Assembly: GCA_947494565.1 (NCBI GenBank)
Contig: CANLVG010000001.1
Coordinates: 124,001-188,000, forward strand
Origin: an uncultured Flavobacteriaceae bacterium
Lineage (GTDB): Bacteria; Bacteroidota; Bacteroidia; Flavobacteriales; Flavobacteriaceae
Direction: 5' to 3'
DNA length: 64,000 bases
In this document: positions 28,455 through 36,948 of the stretch, in pieces
How the letters are laid out: the number at the start of each line of letters is the position of its first letter
Numbering within the stretch: the stretch's first letter is position 1
Translations under genes and position numbers: made by a program
Notes under the pieces: model-generated
Databases searched by the model: none
What the model was told of the DNA's origin: nothing
The model's input: only the letters and a program-made list of their open reading frames with translations

Positions 28455-29129
28455 TTAGATAAAATGGGCCATTGTAATACCCAAGCATATTACTGCTAGA
28501 TTCGATAAATCGAACTTGTGCCCTTTACTCGTTTCAAATAGCGTAGTTGCCCCCATATGCAAAAAAATACCGGTCATAAGTGCGTTCACAATATCTAGAT
28601 ATTCAGTAGCTAAGATGGTGTTATTGGATATATAGGTGCCCAAGGGGGTCATTGCCGTAAATACTAGCAAGAAACCGATAATTTGAGCTTTACCGTAGTT
28701 AGATTGAAATAAAAATGTGGTTAATAATGCCGCTACAGGAATTTTATGAATCAGTACACCATAGACCATATTATTATGTTCGTGTATTGGAAAACCTTCT
28801 AAAAAGCTATGGACACAAAGGCTTATGAACAGTACCCATGGAAAGCCCATATCTTTTTGGTGTATGTGGTCATGGTCATGCTCAGCCCCTTTTGAGAAAA
28901 ATTCCAGAACAAGCTGTAATAAGATGCCGCACATGATAAAAAGTACGGTGTGTGGAGTATCCAAATGATGATATACTTCCGGCAATAGATCAAAAAGTGC
29001 TAGTGCCAATAGAAACGCACCACTAAACGATAGTAATAGTTTAGTACCTATTGATTTTTGCTTTTTGGTGATAAAAGCAATACCAACACCAATACTAATG
29101 GCAATAATTGGAAGTAAATACGTATTCAT
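28455..29129 (-). CDS. ZIP family metal transporter
   Basis: This 224-residue inner-membrane protein has about seven to eight helices. The ZIP signature is visible as CVHSFLEGFPI (TM4 His and Glu-Gly) and HKIPVA (TM5), where the common HEIP has Lys in place of Glu. A histidine-rich cytosolic loop AEHDHDHIHQ (about residues 103-112) sits between TM3 and TM4 and should bind Zn(II). ZIP proteins import zinc or other divalent ions. The Lys substitution at a usual metal-ligand position may alter selectivity. Confidence 0.87.
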   Translation of the reverse strand: MNTYLLPIIAISIGVGIAFITKKQKSIGTKLLLSFSGAFLLALALFDLLPEVYHHLDTPHTVLFIMCGILLQLVLEFFSKGAEHDHDHIHQKDMGFPWVLFISLCVHSFLEGFPIHEHNNMVYGVLIHKIPVAALLTTFLFQSNYGKAQIIGFLLVFTAMTPLGTYISNNTILATEYLDIVNALMTGIFLHMGATTLFETSKGHKFDLSNLAVICLGITMAHFI

Positions 29130-29270
29130 GAAGACATTATTTAAATGATAATAAAACGTTCAGACGTGTTAGAAGACTATTTTTAGGCCCTTAGTTATTG
29201 ACTTTATTGCTCCTTACGTGCGTTGTTAAAAGAAAGGATAGGGTAAGAAGTAGGATTTTCTAAGGTGAAT

Positions 29271-29311
29271 AGGTGTCGAAAAGGACTTGAAAAAAGTCTT
29301 TTTCGACACCT
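29271..29311. other. Strong 18-bp-stem inverted repeat
   Basis: Arms 29271-29288 (aggtgtcgaaaaggactt) and 29294-29311 (aagtctttttcgacacct) are complementary at 17 of 18 positions, with the remaining pair a G-U wobble in one RNA, around a 5-base loop. It lies between the alcohol dehydrogenase stop and the ZIP start. No T tract follows the stem on the minus strand. Confidence 0.6.
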
Positions 29312-29350
29312 CAACTTTGTTTTTGAGTTTAAACTTCTACTGCAAAAGTA

Positions 29351-30430
29351 TTAAGGGCGTAAGGCAACTTTAAGTGTTCCTGATGTACGATCTCGCATTA
29401 AATCATATCCTTTTTCCGCCTGCGACAATGGTAAAATGTCAGTAAAAATCTTGCTAGGGTCGATGACACCTCTTTCCACTATAGGAAGTAATTTTTCCAT
29501 GTACGCGGCTACATTTACAACACCGGTATGAATCGTTATATTTCTAAATAAAGCGGAAGAATAAGGCTGTTCAACCGGTTCATACAGATGACCGAACCCA
29601 AGCACACTTATCGATGCACCAGCCTGAGTCATCTCCATACCTTGGGCAATCGCTGTTTTATTACCTACGGAATCGATAACAGAATTTGCACCTCTTCCCT
29701 CCGTAAGTGATTTTACGAAAGCCACGGGGTCTTCGTTTTTGGAATTTACCACGTGCGTTGCTCCAATAGTTTTCGCCAATTCCAATCGACTATCGTGACG
29801 CCCTACCAAAATGATAGTAGAGGGACCGAATAAAGTAGCCGCCATGACGGCGCTTAGCCCTACTGCACCATCACCGATAACCACCACAGTTTCTCCAGTT
29901 TTGATATTCGCATTTACTGCTCCGTGGTAGCCTGTAGCGAAGTTATCTCCTAAGGGAAGCACTTTGGTATCAAATTCATCTCCGGTCAAACCTTCAGGAA
30001 GTTTAAACAATGTAGAATCACCATAAGGAACACGTATAAATTCAGCTTGACCTCCTTGGATATCATCACCTCCATGCTCTGCAAAAAGTGGTGTTCCAAA
30101 TAAACCACCATGTTCGCATGCCGAAGGCAAATCACGTTTGCAATAATAACACCCTCCATCGACAAACATAGCGGAAGCTACAACTCGGTCTCCAACCTTT
30201 AAGGTGTGGATAGCTTTACCTACTTGGTCTACTACCCCCACAAATTCATGCCCTATTCGCATGCCTTCAAATAGACCCATTTCAGGTCCGTTTTGGGTAA
30301 ATTCCAAATCTGCTCCGCAAACACCTGCAAGTGTAATACGTACGATAACATCATCGTCTTTTACTAATTGAGGTTTGGGTAGATCCACCACCTCTATCTT
30401 TGCTCTTTCCTTGTATACTACTGCCTTCAT
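29351..30430 (-). CDS. Zinc-dependent alcohol dehydrogenase
   Basis: This 359-residue medium-chain dehydrogenase has catalytic zinc ligands in GVCGADLE (Cys about 38) and GHEFVG (His-Glu), and a Rossmann motif VIGDGAVGLSAV. The structural-zinc lobe reads DGGCYYCKRDLPSAC, so three cysteines are kept while the first of the usual four is Asp. It is close to the threonine/alcohol dehydrogenase branch with an alanine-rich substrate pocket unknown. The gene stands alone with a hairpin after it. NAD(H) versus NADP(H) use cannot be settled. Confidence 0.88.
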   Translation of the reverse strand: MKAVVYKERAKIEVVDLPKPQLVKDDDVIVRITLAGVCGADLEFTQNGPEMGLFEGMRIGHEFVGVVDQVGKAIHTLKVGDRVVASAMFVDGGCYYCKRDLPSACEHGGLFGTPLFAEHGGDDIQGGQAEFIRVPYGDSTLFKLPEGLTGDEFDTKVLPLGDNFATGYHGAVNANIKTGETVVVIGDGAVGLSAVMAATLFGPSTIILVGRHDSRLELAKTIGATHVVNSKNEDPVAFVKSLTEGRGANSVIDSVGNKTAIAQGMEMTQAGASISVLGFGHLYEPVEQPYSSALFRNITIHTGVVNVAAYMEKLLPIVERGVIDPSKIFTDILPLSQAEKGYDLMRDRTSGTLKVALRP

Positions 30431-30618
30431 ATTGTTTTAATTTTTGTGTTTAAAAATCGTATTACGTTTTAAAGAAATATGGTTCGAATAAAACTTGTAA
30501 CCGATGCATCAACTAGTTACTTGACAAAGTTGCGTCATATGCGACGAGTGAAATATGATGTGTGTTAAGAAAAAAGCTTGACGAAGGTCAAGCCCTAAAA
30601 TTGATTTAAATCAATTTT

Positions 30619-31194
30619 TTAGGACTTCGAACGGATTCTACTGATAGATTCAGGAGAAATACCTAAATAGGAAGCTAAAACGTACTGTGGCACTCTATTG
30701 GCAATTTGAGGATATGTATTGACATAGTCCCAATAGCGCTCTTCCGAGGTTTTACTAATATTGGTAATGACTCTTTGGTTGGAATGGGACAGGGCTTTTT
30801 CTATGTACAGCCTAAAGTATTGACATAAGGAATGTATTCTTCCACAGAGCTCCTCTACATCGTCATATTTCATTTGTATAATAATAGAGTCCTCCAGCGC
30901 TTCGGCAAAATATTCGGCGGGAGTTCTATTTAGATAACTGTGAAAGTCCGTGAAAAACCAATCTTCTACTCCGATACTTACCGTATGTTCTTTTCCAAGG
31001 TCATCTAAATAAAAAACGCGTACCGCACCTTTTACGATATAGTTTCGATATTCCGATACGAAGCCAGGCTGAATGATAAACTGTCTTTTCTTTACCCTAG
31101 TGGTTTTCAATATTGAAGTAAACTCGGCTATTTCTCGCTCCGATAATTCAACATATCTGGCTATGTGATCCAATATCTCCTTGTACTTACCCAT
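30619..31194 (-). CDS. Crp/Fnr family transcriptional regulator
   Basis: This regulator of about 191 residues has an N-terminal cyclic-nucleotide-binding-like domain (FIIQPGFVSEYRNYIVKGAVRVFY) and a C-terminal helix-turn-helix (VPQYVLASYLGISPESISRIR). An in-frame ATG at 31260 would add 22 residues; I prefer 31194 because it matches the usual family length and N-terminal pattern (KEILDHIARYVELSEREI). The typical phosphate-binding cassette for cAMP is not evident, as in many Bacteroidota members. Neighbours do not identify targets. Confidence 0.85.
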   Translation of the reverse strand: MGKYKEILDHIARYVELSEREIAEFTSILKTTRVKKRQFIIQPGFVSEYRNYIVKGAVRVFYLDDLGKEHTVSIGVEDWFFTDFHSYLNRTPAEYFAEALEDSIIIQMKYDDVEELCGRIHSLCQYFRLYIEKALSHSNQRVITNISKTSEERYWDYVNTYPQIANRVPQYVLASYLGISPESISRIRSKS

Positions 31195-31305
31195 CGATTT
31201 TTTTAACGATTGATCTCGGTTTGGGTCAAAACCCATTGCTTCGATCCATCCAAGAAACAATATAGTCGAACTTGAAGATAACCTTTTTCACCAATATGGA
31301 GCTGT

Positions 31306-32628
31306 TCAATTGGTGCGCCCCGATAAATAGGGGGTCATACGTTCCATTGCGACCTTGAGATGGGCAAAGGGTACGGCCGTAAAAACTATTCGAAACCATC
31401 CCTTTTTTTCATGTCCGAAGCCACTTCCCGGGGTCAGGAGCACTCCCGCATGGTGATAAATGTCCAACCAGAGCCGCTCTTGTCCGTAATCGCTATATTC
31501 AACGAGGTATTTGGAAAAATCCGCCCAAACGAAAAAACTTCCCTCACTAGGTACATATGGAATTTCATTCTTTCTTAAATGTTCTACCATTAGTTTATAG
31601 CTTCCGGTAAGGCGTTTTTGATTCTCCAAAATATAGGTGTCGATAAAACGGGTGTCCTTTAACAACTCCCCAAGGACCCATTGGGTCATATTAGAGACGA
31701 GGTGTGGAACATTTGCATTTTCAAAGCCTTTCATAAAGTCTTTGTTCAAGGAATGTACGACACCTATCCGTAGACCCGACATCGAAAAATCCTTGGAAAA
31801 CCCATACCATAAATGCAGGAAGTCATTATCCATTTCGTGCATTATCTCGGCAAATGAGACGTAGCTTCTTCCTGCTGGGTAATCGGCTTTAAGATTCTGA
31901 TCTCGGATGTCTATAAGTGAAAGCCCATAGATTTCATTAACAATCATGTGAACCTCGTGCTGAATACACCAATGTGCCAATGCCCTTAACTCCTTTTCGG
32001 TATACCTGCTCCCGGTCGGATTGTCGGGGGAAGTGACCAATAAAATTTTAAAAACCTTTCCCTGATTGTTGAGTTCATTCCAAGTACTATCCAATGATTC
32101 CGTTGTCACCGGTGCTTCGGAACCAAAGTTTTGGAGAGCATCATTGGTCTGAAGATCATAGCGCTCCATTCCGCTCTTAATGCCCATATCGTTGGTGTAC
32201 ATCGGATATGAAGGTGCTGGAATAACAACCACATCACCTGGATTGGCAATCACAAAAGAACTCACTTCAATGATTGCGGAGGCTCCCGCGGAGAGGCCTA
32301 TGGAATCAGGCATAATGGGAACCTTGCAAAGATACCGCTCCATAAACTGCGCAACTACCTTTCTTACCTCTATGTTGCCCAATAGGGCGGTATATTTGAG
32401 CGTCCAATCCGGAATCTCGTTGTGTCTGATGATCGAACTTAACTGCCCTCTCATTTCCGAGGTCATCAATTGGTTTTCGGCAATGTTCAAGGGAAATGCC
32501 CCGTTGGGATTTTCCTCTGGGTCATATAGGTTTTGGGCTGCCTCCATGAAAATTTCAAAATCAATCCGTGCTGGATTCGAAGCCAACTTGTTTCCCCTTT
32601 CCGATAAACTTGGTATGGTACTATGCAT
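31306..32628 (-). CDS. Class I/II PLP aminotransferase (ACC-synthase-like)
   Basis: This 440-residue fold-type I PLP enzyme has the SAGASAIIE loop, the PAPSYPMY cofactor-side motif, SPDNPTGS, and the PLP lysine in YGFSKDFSMSGLRIG. The overall pattern resembles the 1-aminocyclopropane-1-carboxylate synthase-like branch of aminotransferases, including the C-terminal SFFVWADFS. Real ACC synthase activity is unlikely to be deducible; such bacterial members are usually annotated as general aminotransferases. It is downstream of the TetR cluster, beyond a terminator, so it is separately transcribed. Confidence 0.88.
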   Translation of the reverse strand: MHSTIPSLSERGNKLASNPARIDFEIFMEAAQNLYDPEENPNGAFPLNIAENQLMTSEMRGQLSSIIRHNEIPDWTLKYTALLGNIEVRKVVAQFMERYLCKVPIMPDSIGLSAGASAIIEVSSFVIANPGDVVVIPAPSYPMYTNDMGIKSGMERYDLQTNDALQNFGSEAPVTTESLDSTWNELNNQGKVFKILLVTSPDNPTGSRYTEKELRALAHWCIQHEVHMIVNEIYGLSLIDIRDQNLKADYPAGRSYVSFAEIMHEMDNDFLHLWYGFSKDFSMSGLRIGVVHSLNKDFMKGFENANVPHLVSNMTQWVLGELLKDTRFIDTYILENQKRLTGSYKLMVEHLRKNEIPYVPSEGSFFVWADFSKYLVEYSDYGQERLWLDIYHHAGVLLTPGSGFGHEKKGWFRIVFTAVPFAHLKVAMERMTPYLSGRTN

Positions 32629-32711
32629 TCAATGATTGGTTTATAAAATTGATTTAAATGTACGATTTAGCTTTGGTATTGTTATGGCTGTGAAGACAAA
32701 CCCATCTAAAA

Positions 32712-32750
32712 ACAAAAAGCCCGAGCGACATGCATCGTCGCTCAGGTTTT
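32712..32750 (-). terminator. Rho-independent terminator of the NTF2-like operon
   Basis: On the minus strand the stem gagcgac/gtcgctc (32737-32743 with 32723-32729) and a 7-base loop are followed by a T-rich run (ggctttttgttttt). It begins 29 bases after the stop at 32779. The A-rich opposite side may let it work in both directions. Confidence 0.85.
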
Positions 32751-32778
32751 ATTTATTCAAGGTTCTTGATACCCTCCA

Positions 32779-33222
32779 TTAATTACGAGAGTGCGAATCA
32801 TATACCTTGCCACTGATTTTCCATTTCCCATTCTCCTTGTAAAGAACAAAGAAGTCTGTGAAACGAAATCCGCCCCAGTCATAAAATTCAACTTTGGCCG
32901 CTGCTGCCGGTCCTGAAATATCGATCCATGCAATATGATGCTTTACATCTTCGGAAGGGCCGCCTTCATCGACAATACCTTCAAATTGGTCCGCGGTGAC
33001 ATTGTATACTGTTCCATCCACGGAACCAACAACGTGGGCATGGCCGTAAAATGCCGAACGGCTTAACTTGCCATCACCCGTCTTGGCACTTTCAATATAG
33101 GGCTGTAGCGCTTTTTCTACTTCTTTGTACTCATCAAAGCTCTGTTTTTCATGAACCGTTCCCTTTTGTGCTAGCGCGTTAAAAGTGATGAGGGAAAACA
33201 ACAATATACTTATGGTCTTCAT
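32779..33222 (-). CDS. Secreted NTF2-like protein (paralogue 1)
   Basis: This 147-residue protein has a signal peptide (1-18, ending ALAQ) and one lumazine-binding-like NTF2-fold domain. The landmarks are YKEVEKALQPYI, the GHAHVVGS motif, HHIAWIDISGPAAAAKVEF and DFFVLYKENGKWKISGKVYDSH. It is closely similar along its length to the upstream gene product at 33242-33655, which lacks a signal peptide, so the two are recent paralogues with different locations. They are 19 bases apart and share a terminator. The function of the fold here is unknown. Confidence 0.87.
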   Translation of the reverse strand: MKTISILLFSLITFNALAQKGTVHEKQSFDEYKEVEKALQPYIESAKTGDGKLSRSAFYGHAHVVGSVDGTVYNVTADQFEGIVDEGGPSEDVKHHIAWIDISGPAAAAKVEFYDWGGFRFTDFFVLYKENGKWKISGKVYDSHSRN

Positions 33223-33241
33223 TTGACTCGATTTTTATGGG

Positions 33242-33655
33242 TTAATTATTTGCGTGTGAATCGTAGACCTTGCCACTGAGTTTCCATACCCCGTTCTCTT
33301 TGTAAAGGACAAAGAAATCGGTGAACCTAATTCCGCCCCAATCAATAAACTCTACCTTGGCAGCTGCAGCTGGACCAGAGATATCTATCCATGCGATATG
33401 GCTTTTTACATTCGGCGATGCACCGCCTTCGGTTACCGCTCCCTCAAATTCGTCAGCTGTCATATTATATAGCTGCCCTCCTATAGAACCTAAGATATGG
33501 GCATGGTCATAGAATGCCGTACGACTAAATTTACCATCTCCTGACTTTGCGCTATCGATATAGATTTGTAGGGCCTTCTCGACTTCCTTGTATTCTTTGA
33601 AGTTTTGAACTTCATCTGCTTTTGTTTCTTTTGTCATTTCTGTACTTGTTTTCAT
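33242..33655 (-). CDS. Cytosolic NTF2-like protein (paralogue 2)
   Basis: This 137-residue protein shares the domain of its neighbour (IAWIDISGPAAAAKVEF and the C-terminal KVYDSH), with a polar N-terminus MKTSTEMTKETK in place of a signal peptide. It opens a two-gene operon. Copy 1 of the TetR-associated operator lies 33-54 bases upstream of its start. By context it works with the alcohol dehydrogenase under TetR control. NTF2-fold proteins of this type can bind or isomerise small molecules, but no active-site residues can be assigned. Confidence 0.87.
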   Translation of the reverse strand: MKTSTEMTKETKADEVQNFKEYKEVEKALQIYIDSAKSGDGKFSRTAFYDHAHILGSIGGQLYNMTADEFEGAVTEGGASPNVKSHIAWIDISGPAAAAKVEFIDWGGIRFTDFFVLYKENGVWKLSGKVYDSHANN

Positions 33656-33687
33656 TTCTGATTTATTTATTATTGTTTTGATATAAA

Positions 33688-33709
33688 TATTAGAACGTTC
33701 GTATATTAC
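33688..33709 (-). promoter_or_regulatory. TetR-associated operator, copy 1
   Basis: This 22-bp sequence is identical to 34787-34808. It contains the palindrome gaacgttc with partly symmetric flanks. It lies upstream of the paralogue operon start. Identity over 22 bp at two promoters beside a TetR gene supports it as the binding site. Confidence 0.75.
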
Positions 33710-33759
33710 ATTATAAGAATAGTACTATACAAGACTTATTGGTAACTATCCAGTAGGTT

Positions 33760-34764
33760 TTAATTTTTAAGGACTATTCGAAAACGTGCCTTACCTGCCT
33801 CAAGATGCTCCATAGCCTCATTTACTTCTCTCATAGGAAATTCTTCCACAGTCGGATAGATATCGTGTCTTGCACAGAATTCGAGCATTGTTTTGGTCAG
33901 TTCAGGACTTCCGACGGTACTGCCCCCAACCGTCTTATCTCCTGAAATCAAGCTAAAAGCGGGTATTTTCATGGGTTCCAATACGGCTCCCACCGTATGT
34001 AGTTTTCCTTTTTTTGTAAGTGCCGATAAATAGGCATCCCAATCCAAGTCAACATTTGTGGTATTCAAGATAAATTTTAGTTTTCCCCGCACCGTTTCCA
34101 ATTCTTTTGGGTCTCTGGAGTTGATGACCTTGGTCGCTCCCATAGCCAATATTTCCTCTGTTTTATTCGGATTTGAAGAAAAGGCAACGACCTCACATCC
34201 CCAGGCCTTTAAAAACTTCAATGCCAAGTGTCCAAGTCCTCCAATCCCGATTACCCCCACGGAGTCCGTAGGCTGAACACCAGCAATTACGATGGGGTTG
34301 AATACGGTAGCGCCGCCACAGAACAATGGACCTACTTTACTTGAATCCATACCTTCAGGAATAGGAATGGCCCATGACCAATGTCCACGAACATGGTCGG
34401 CGAATCCACCATGCCTGCCAACAATCGTCTGTTCGGCGGTATCGCACATATTATGGTCCCCGCTCATACAACTGGAGCAACTCATACAGGAGCCCGAAAA
34501 CCAGCCCATACCCACGGTTTGGCCTACGCTCACATTTTTCACGGCGCTTCCGACAGCAATCACCTCCCCTACTATTTCGTGACCTGGAACCAAAGGGTAT
34601 TCGGTCATGCCCCATTCGTTGTGGATCATACTCAAGTCTGAGTGGCAAACCCCACAATAGGTAACTTTTACATCAACCTCCTCTACTCCAATTTGGCCTA
34701 ATTCATAAGTGTACGGTATCAGTTTGCCGTTTTGTTCTTGAACCGCATATGCATTTACTTTCAT
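33760..34764 (-). CDS. NAD(P)-dependent alcohol dehydrogenase (CAD-like)
   Basis: This 334-residue zinc medium-chain dehydrogenase belongs to the cinnamyl-alcohol-dehydrogenase/YahK-like branch. It has catalytic zinc ligands in GVCHSD and PGHEIVGEV, a full structural-zinc lobe (GSCMSCSSCMSGDHNMC), and the nucleotide motif GIGGLGHLALKF. This branch usually reduces a range of aldehydes with NADPH. The operator copy 2 sits 23-44 bases upstream, so it is predicted to be repressed by the TetR protein encoded next door. An aldehyde or quinone stress function is plausible but not proven. Confidence 0.92.
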   Translation of the reverse strand: MKVNAYAVQEQNGKLIPYTYELGQIGVEEVDVKVTYCGVCHSDLSMIHNEWGMTEYPLVPGHEIVGEVIAVGSAVKNVSVGQTVGMGWFSGSCMSCSSCMSGDHNMCDTAEQTIVGRHGGFADHVRGHWSWAIPIPEGMDSSKVGPLFCGGATVFNPIVIAGVQPTDSVGVIGIGGLGHLALKFLKAWGCEVVAFSSNPNKTEEILAMGATKVINSRDPKELETVRGKLKFILNTTNVDLDWDAYLSALTKKGKLHTVGAVLEPMKIPAFSLISGDKTVGGSTVGSPELTKTMLEFCARHDIYPTVEEFPMREVNEAMEHLEAGKARFRIVLKN

Positions 34765-34786
34765 TGTGTTTCTGTTTATTGTGTTT

Positions 34787-34808
34787 ATATTAGAACGTTC
34801 GTATATTA
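34787..34808 (-). promoter_or_regulatory. TetR-associated operator, copy 2
   Basis: This is identical over 22 bp to the site at 33688-33709, with the gaacgttc core. It lies in the 59-bp gap between the TetR stop and the alcohol dehydrogenase start. It would block the dehydrogenase promoter. Confidence 0.75.
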
Positions 34809-34823
34809 ATTATTAAAAAAATA

Positions 34824-35402
34824 TCAACCCTTAAGTAACTTCATCATAAAGGACATGAACACTCGGTAGGATTCGACCTTACCGGAAGCCTTCATTCGGG
34901 TCATCACCCCCTGTCTGCTGGTCAAAAAGAATACTGCCATTTCGTTCGCTTCAAAACTTTTGGAAAAATCACCATTATCTTGCCCTGCTTTGAAAAACCT
35001 CCTAAATATTTCTTGCCACTTTTCATAATTACCGTCGACTACTTTTTGAATGACCTCATTCTGACCAGCAATTTCGCTGGTCAGGCTTCCCATCATACAA
35101 CCTTCCTTACATTCCGTTGCCTCCAACCGCTCCAATTCCTCATTGAAGACGATTTCTAAACGGGTTGTAAAGGGCATATCACTTTCCAGCAACCTTCCGG
35201 CAAAGTACGCCCCAACCTTCTCCCCATAATGTTCCAATACTTTGGCGGCAAAGTCTTCCTTGCTCCTGAAATAGTAGTAGAAAGAACCACTCGGAATCTC
35301 AGCATTTTCCAAAAACTCCCTAAGACCAAGACTATGATACCCTTTCTGGCTCAAAATCTTTACCCCGGTCTCTAAAGCCCTATCAATATTCTCTTTTTTC
35401 AT
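34824..35402 (-). CDS. TetR/AcrR family repressor
   Basis: The protein has an N-terminal TetR helix-turn-helix (YHSLGLREFLENAEIPSGSFYYYFRSKEDF) and an all-helical C-terminal ligand domain of the TetR_C_YsiA/AcrR-like kind with CKEGCMMGSL in the middle. An in-frame ATG at 35438 would add 12 residues, but the matching operator lies between, so I choose the start at 35402 (MKKENIDRAL). It sits upstream of the genes carrying the same operator. Autoregulation is expected. The cysteines in ATECKEGCMMG may sense reactive compounds; this is inference. Confidence 0.9.
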   Translation of the reverse strand: MKKENIDRALETGVKILSQKGYHSLGLREFLENAEIPSGSFYYYFRSKEDFAAKVLEHYGEKVGAYFAGRLLESDMPFTTRLEIVFNEELERLEATECKEGCMMGSLTSEIAGQNEVIQKVVDGNYEKWQEIFRRFFKAGQDNGDFSKSFEANEMAVFFLTSRQGVMTRMKASGKVESYRVFMSFMMKLLKG

Positions 35403-35406
35403 TTTA

Positions 35407-35428
35407 CTATTCGAACAGTCGTATATGG
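35407..35428 (-). promoter_or_regulatory. TetR-associated operator, copy 3 (autoregulatory)
   Basis: This site matches copies 1 and 2 at 16 of 22 positions, including the right half tcgtatat. It ends 5 bases before the preferred TetR start codon. It is the least conserved copy, which would fit weaker autorepression. Confidence 0.6.
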
Positions 35429-35629
35429 TTTTTGGCACTTACAAAATAAACCATTTTTTTTTGTCATACGTCCAATCATTAGAAATCTCATAAAGTTATA
35501 TATCCAAGAAAAGGATTAAAAAAACTACCGCATCGAAACCTAATCTCGAAACTTGTAGTCGTACATAATGGAAAGAGTGTGATAAAGCTCCAACCTCAAT
35601 TGTAACTAATTCATTCAAAAACAAATATC

Positions 35630-36442
35630 ATGAAAAGACTAGTGATTTTAATAATGGGCTTCATACTTCTCAGTTTCAATACATTGGATTTTATAGGCAT
35701 GATTCGTCATGATGTTGCTATTGAAAAATATAGGGAAGTTGGCAGACAACCCGAGTTTGATTGTGTGGGAAGATATTCGATTTCTGAAACGGAGGAAGAC
35801 TATGCTGTGGGTGTTCTGATATCATCTCAATGGGTTTTAACCGCAGCTCACTTTGTCAAAGATTCTTCAGTATGGAAATTTGGAGCTAACTTTTATCGCA
35901 CAAAAAAGATAATCAAGCACCCCAAATTACAGCCAAACGCCGAAGAAACACAATGGACCGGATGGGATATGGCTTTGGTAGAACTTGAAAACCCAGTTTT
36001 GGATATCAAGCCAGCCGAACGTTATCGTGGAAGTGAAGAGTTAAAAAAAACAATCACGAAGTTAGGTTACGGATTCATGGGTAATGGTAAAGCGGGACTG
36101 ACAACACCGAGATTACAAGAGAAACTTGGAGGCCAGAATACAATTGATGCCATAGGCGGGATATTCGAAGATAGGGAGTTCAGTACTAATGTAATGGTCT
36201 GCGATTTCGATAATCCAGAAGATACTTCTTTCAATAAATTTGGATCCCCTACCCCACTAAAACTAGAAATCGGAGGATCTAAAGGAGACAGTGGTGGCGG
36301 CGTGTTTATAGATGAAAGTGGCAAGTTCGTTTTAGTGGGAATTGTTTCAGGAGCCCTGAACCGTCGAATCAAATACGGGTCTGTAATGGCTTTTGCAAGA
36401 GTTTCAACGGCCAATGCTTGGATTGATTCAGTTATAGAATGA
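35630..36442 (+). CDS. Trypsin-like (S1 family) serine protease
   Basis: This 270-residue protein has an N-terminal hydrophobic segment (about 1-20) that is a signal peptide or anchor, and a chymotrypsin-fold domain from about residue 40. The catalytic triad is visible as H74 (LTAAH), D113 (WDMALVEL) and S221 (KGDSGGG). It should be secreted or periplasmic. A 125-base gap separates it from the DUF6249/sigma operon, so co-transcription is possible but not demonstrated. The target is unknown. Confidence 0.9.
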   Translation: MKRLVILIMGFILLSFNTLDFIGMIRHDVAIEKYREVGRQPEFDCVGRYSISETEEDYAVGVLISSQWVLTAAHFVKDSSVWKFGANFYRTKKIIKHPKLQPNAEETQWTGWDMALVELENPVLDIKPAERYRGSEELKKTITKLGYGFMGNGKAGLTTPRLQEKLGGQNTIDAIGGIFEDREFSTNVMVCDFDNPEDTSFNKFGSPTPLKLEIGGSKGDSGGGVFIDESGKFVLVGIVSGALNRRIKYGSVMAFARVSTANAWIDSVIE

Positions 36443-36567
36443 CCGGTTTTCTATGCACTAAGTTCCTTGTCAGCCAGTTAAATTTACACGATTCAAAAAA
36501 TCGAGACTAATTTGAAACCTGATTTTAAAGGTCGTAGTCTTACATACTAGAAACCAAAATATAAAAC

Positions 36568-36927
36568 ATGTACGCCAACTTCGTAATAATTACAATAGCC
36601 CTGACCATTTTCGGAATTGTATATACCTATTTCACATATCGCAACAAGGAGCGCATGGCCCTAATAGAATCAGGAATAGATATTGAATACTTCAGACTTA
36701 AAACTCAAAGACAGAGTACTATATTACTAAGCTTTGGCCTTATATTCATGGGGTTTGCAATAGGTGTTCTCAGTGGGTTCTTTTTTGAAAAATACCTATT
36801 AGAAAATCATAACCCCAAAGAGTATCGCAATTATCCTCAGGCCTATCTAAGCATGATTACGCTGTTCATGGGGCTGGCCATGTTGATTTCTTATTTTATA
36901 AACCGAAGGATGAAAAAGCAAAATTAG
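36568..36927 (+). CDS. DUF6249 membrane protein
   Basis: This 119-residue protein has three membrane helices (about 5-22, 50-72, 90-110) and the family pattern RNKERMALIESGID after the first helix. DUF6249 genes are often found just before a sigma-70 factor in Flavobacteria, as here (21-base gap). It is presumed to be part of the same signalling unit at the inner membrane. Function is unknown. Confidence 0.85.
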   Translation: MYANFVIITIALTIFGIVYTYFTYRNKERMALIESGIDIEYFRLKTQRQSTILLSFGLIFMGFAIGVLSGFFFEKYLLENHNPKEYRNYPQAYLSMITLFMGLAMLISYFINRRMKKQN

Positions 36928-36948
36928 TAAGAGTACTTAATAGTTACA

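Noticed and set aside
29271-29311. Reading the 18-bp stem as a standard rho-independent terminator
   Set aside because: No T run follows the stem on the strand of the upstream gene.
34292-34664. Three overlapping plus-strand open frames inside the CAD-like dehydrogenase
   Set aside because: They lie opposite a gene with complete zinc and nucleotide motifs and have no features of their own.
35403-35438. Extended TetR start at 35438
   Set aside because: The extra 12 codons cover the operator copy and do not resemble TetR N-termini.
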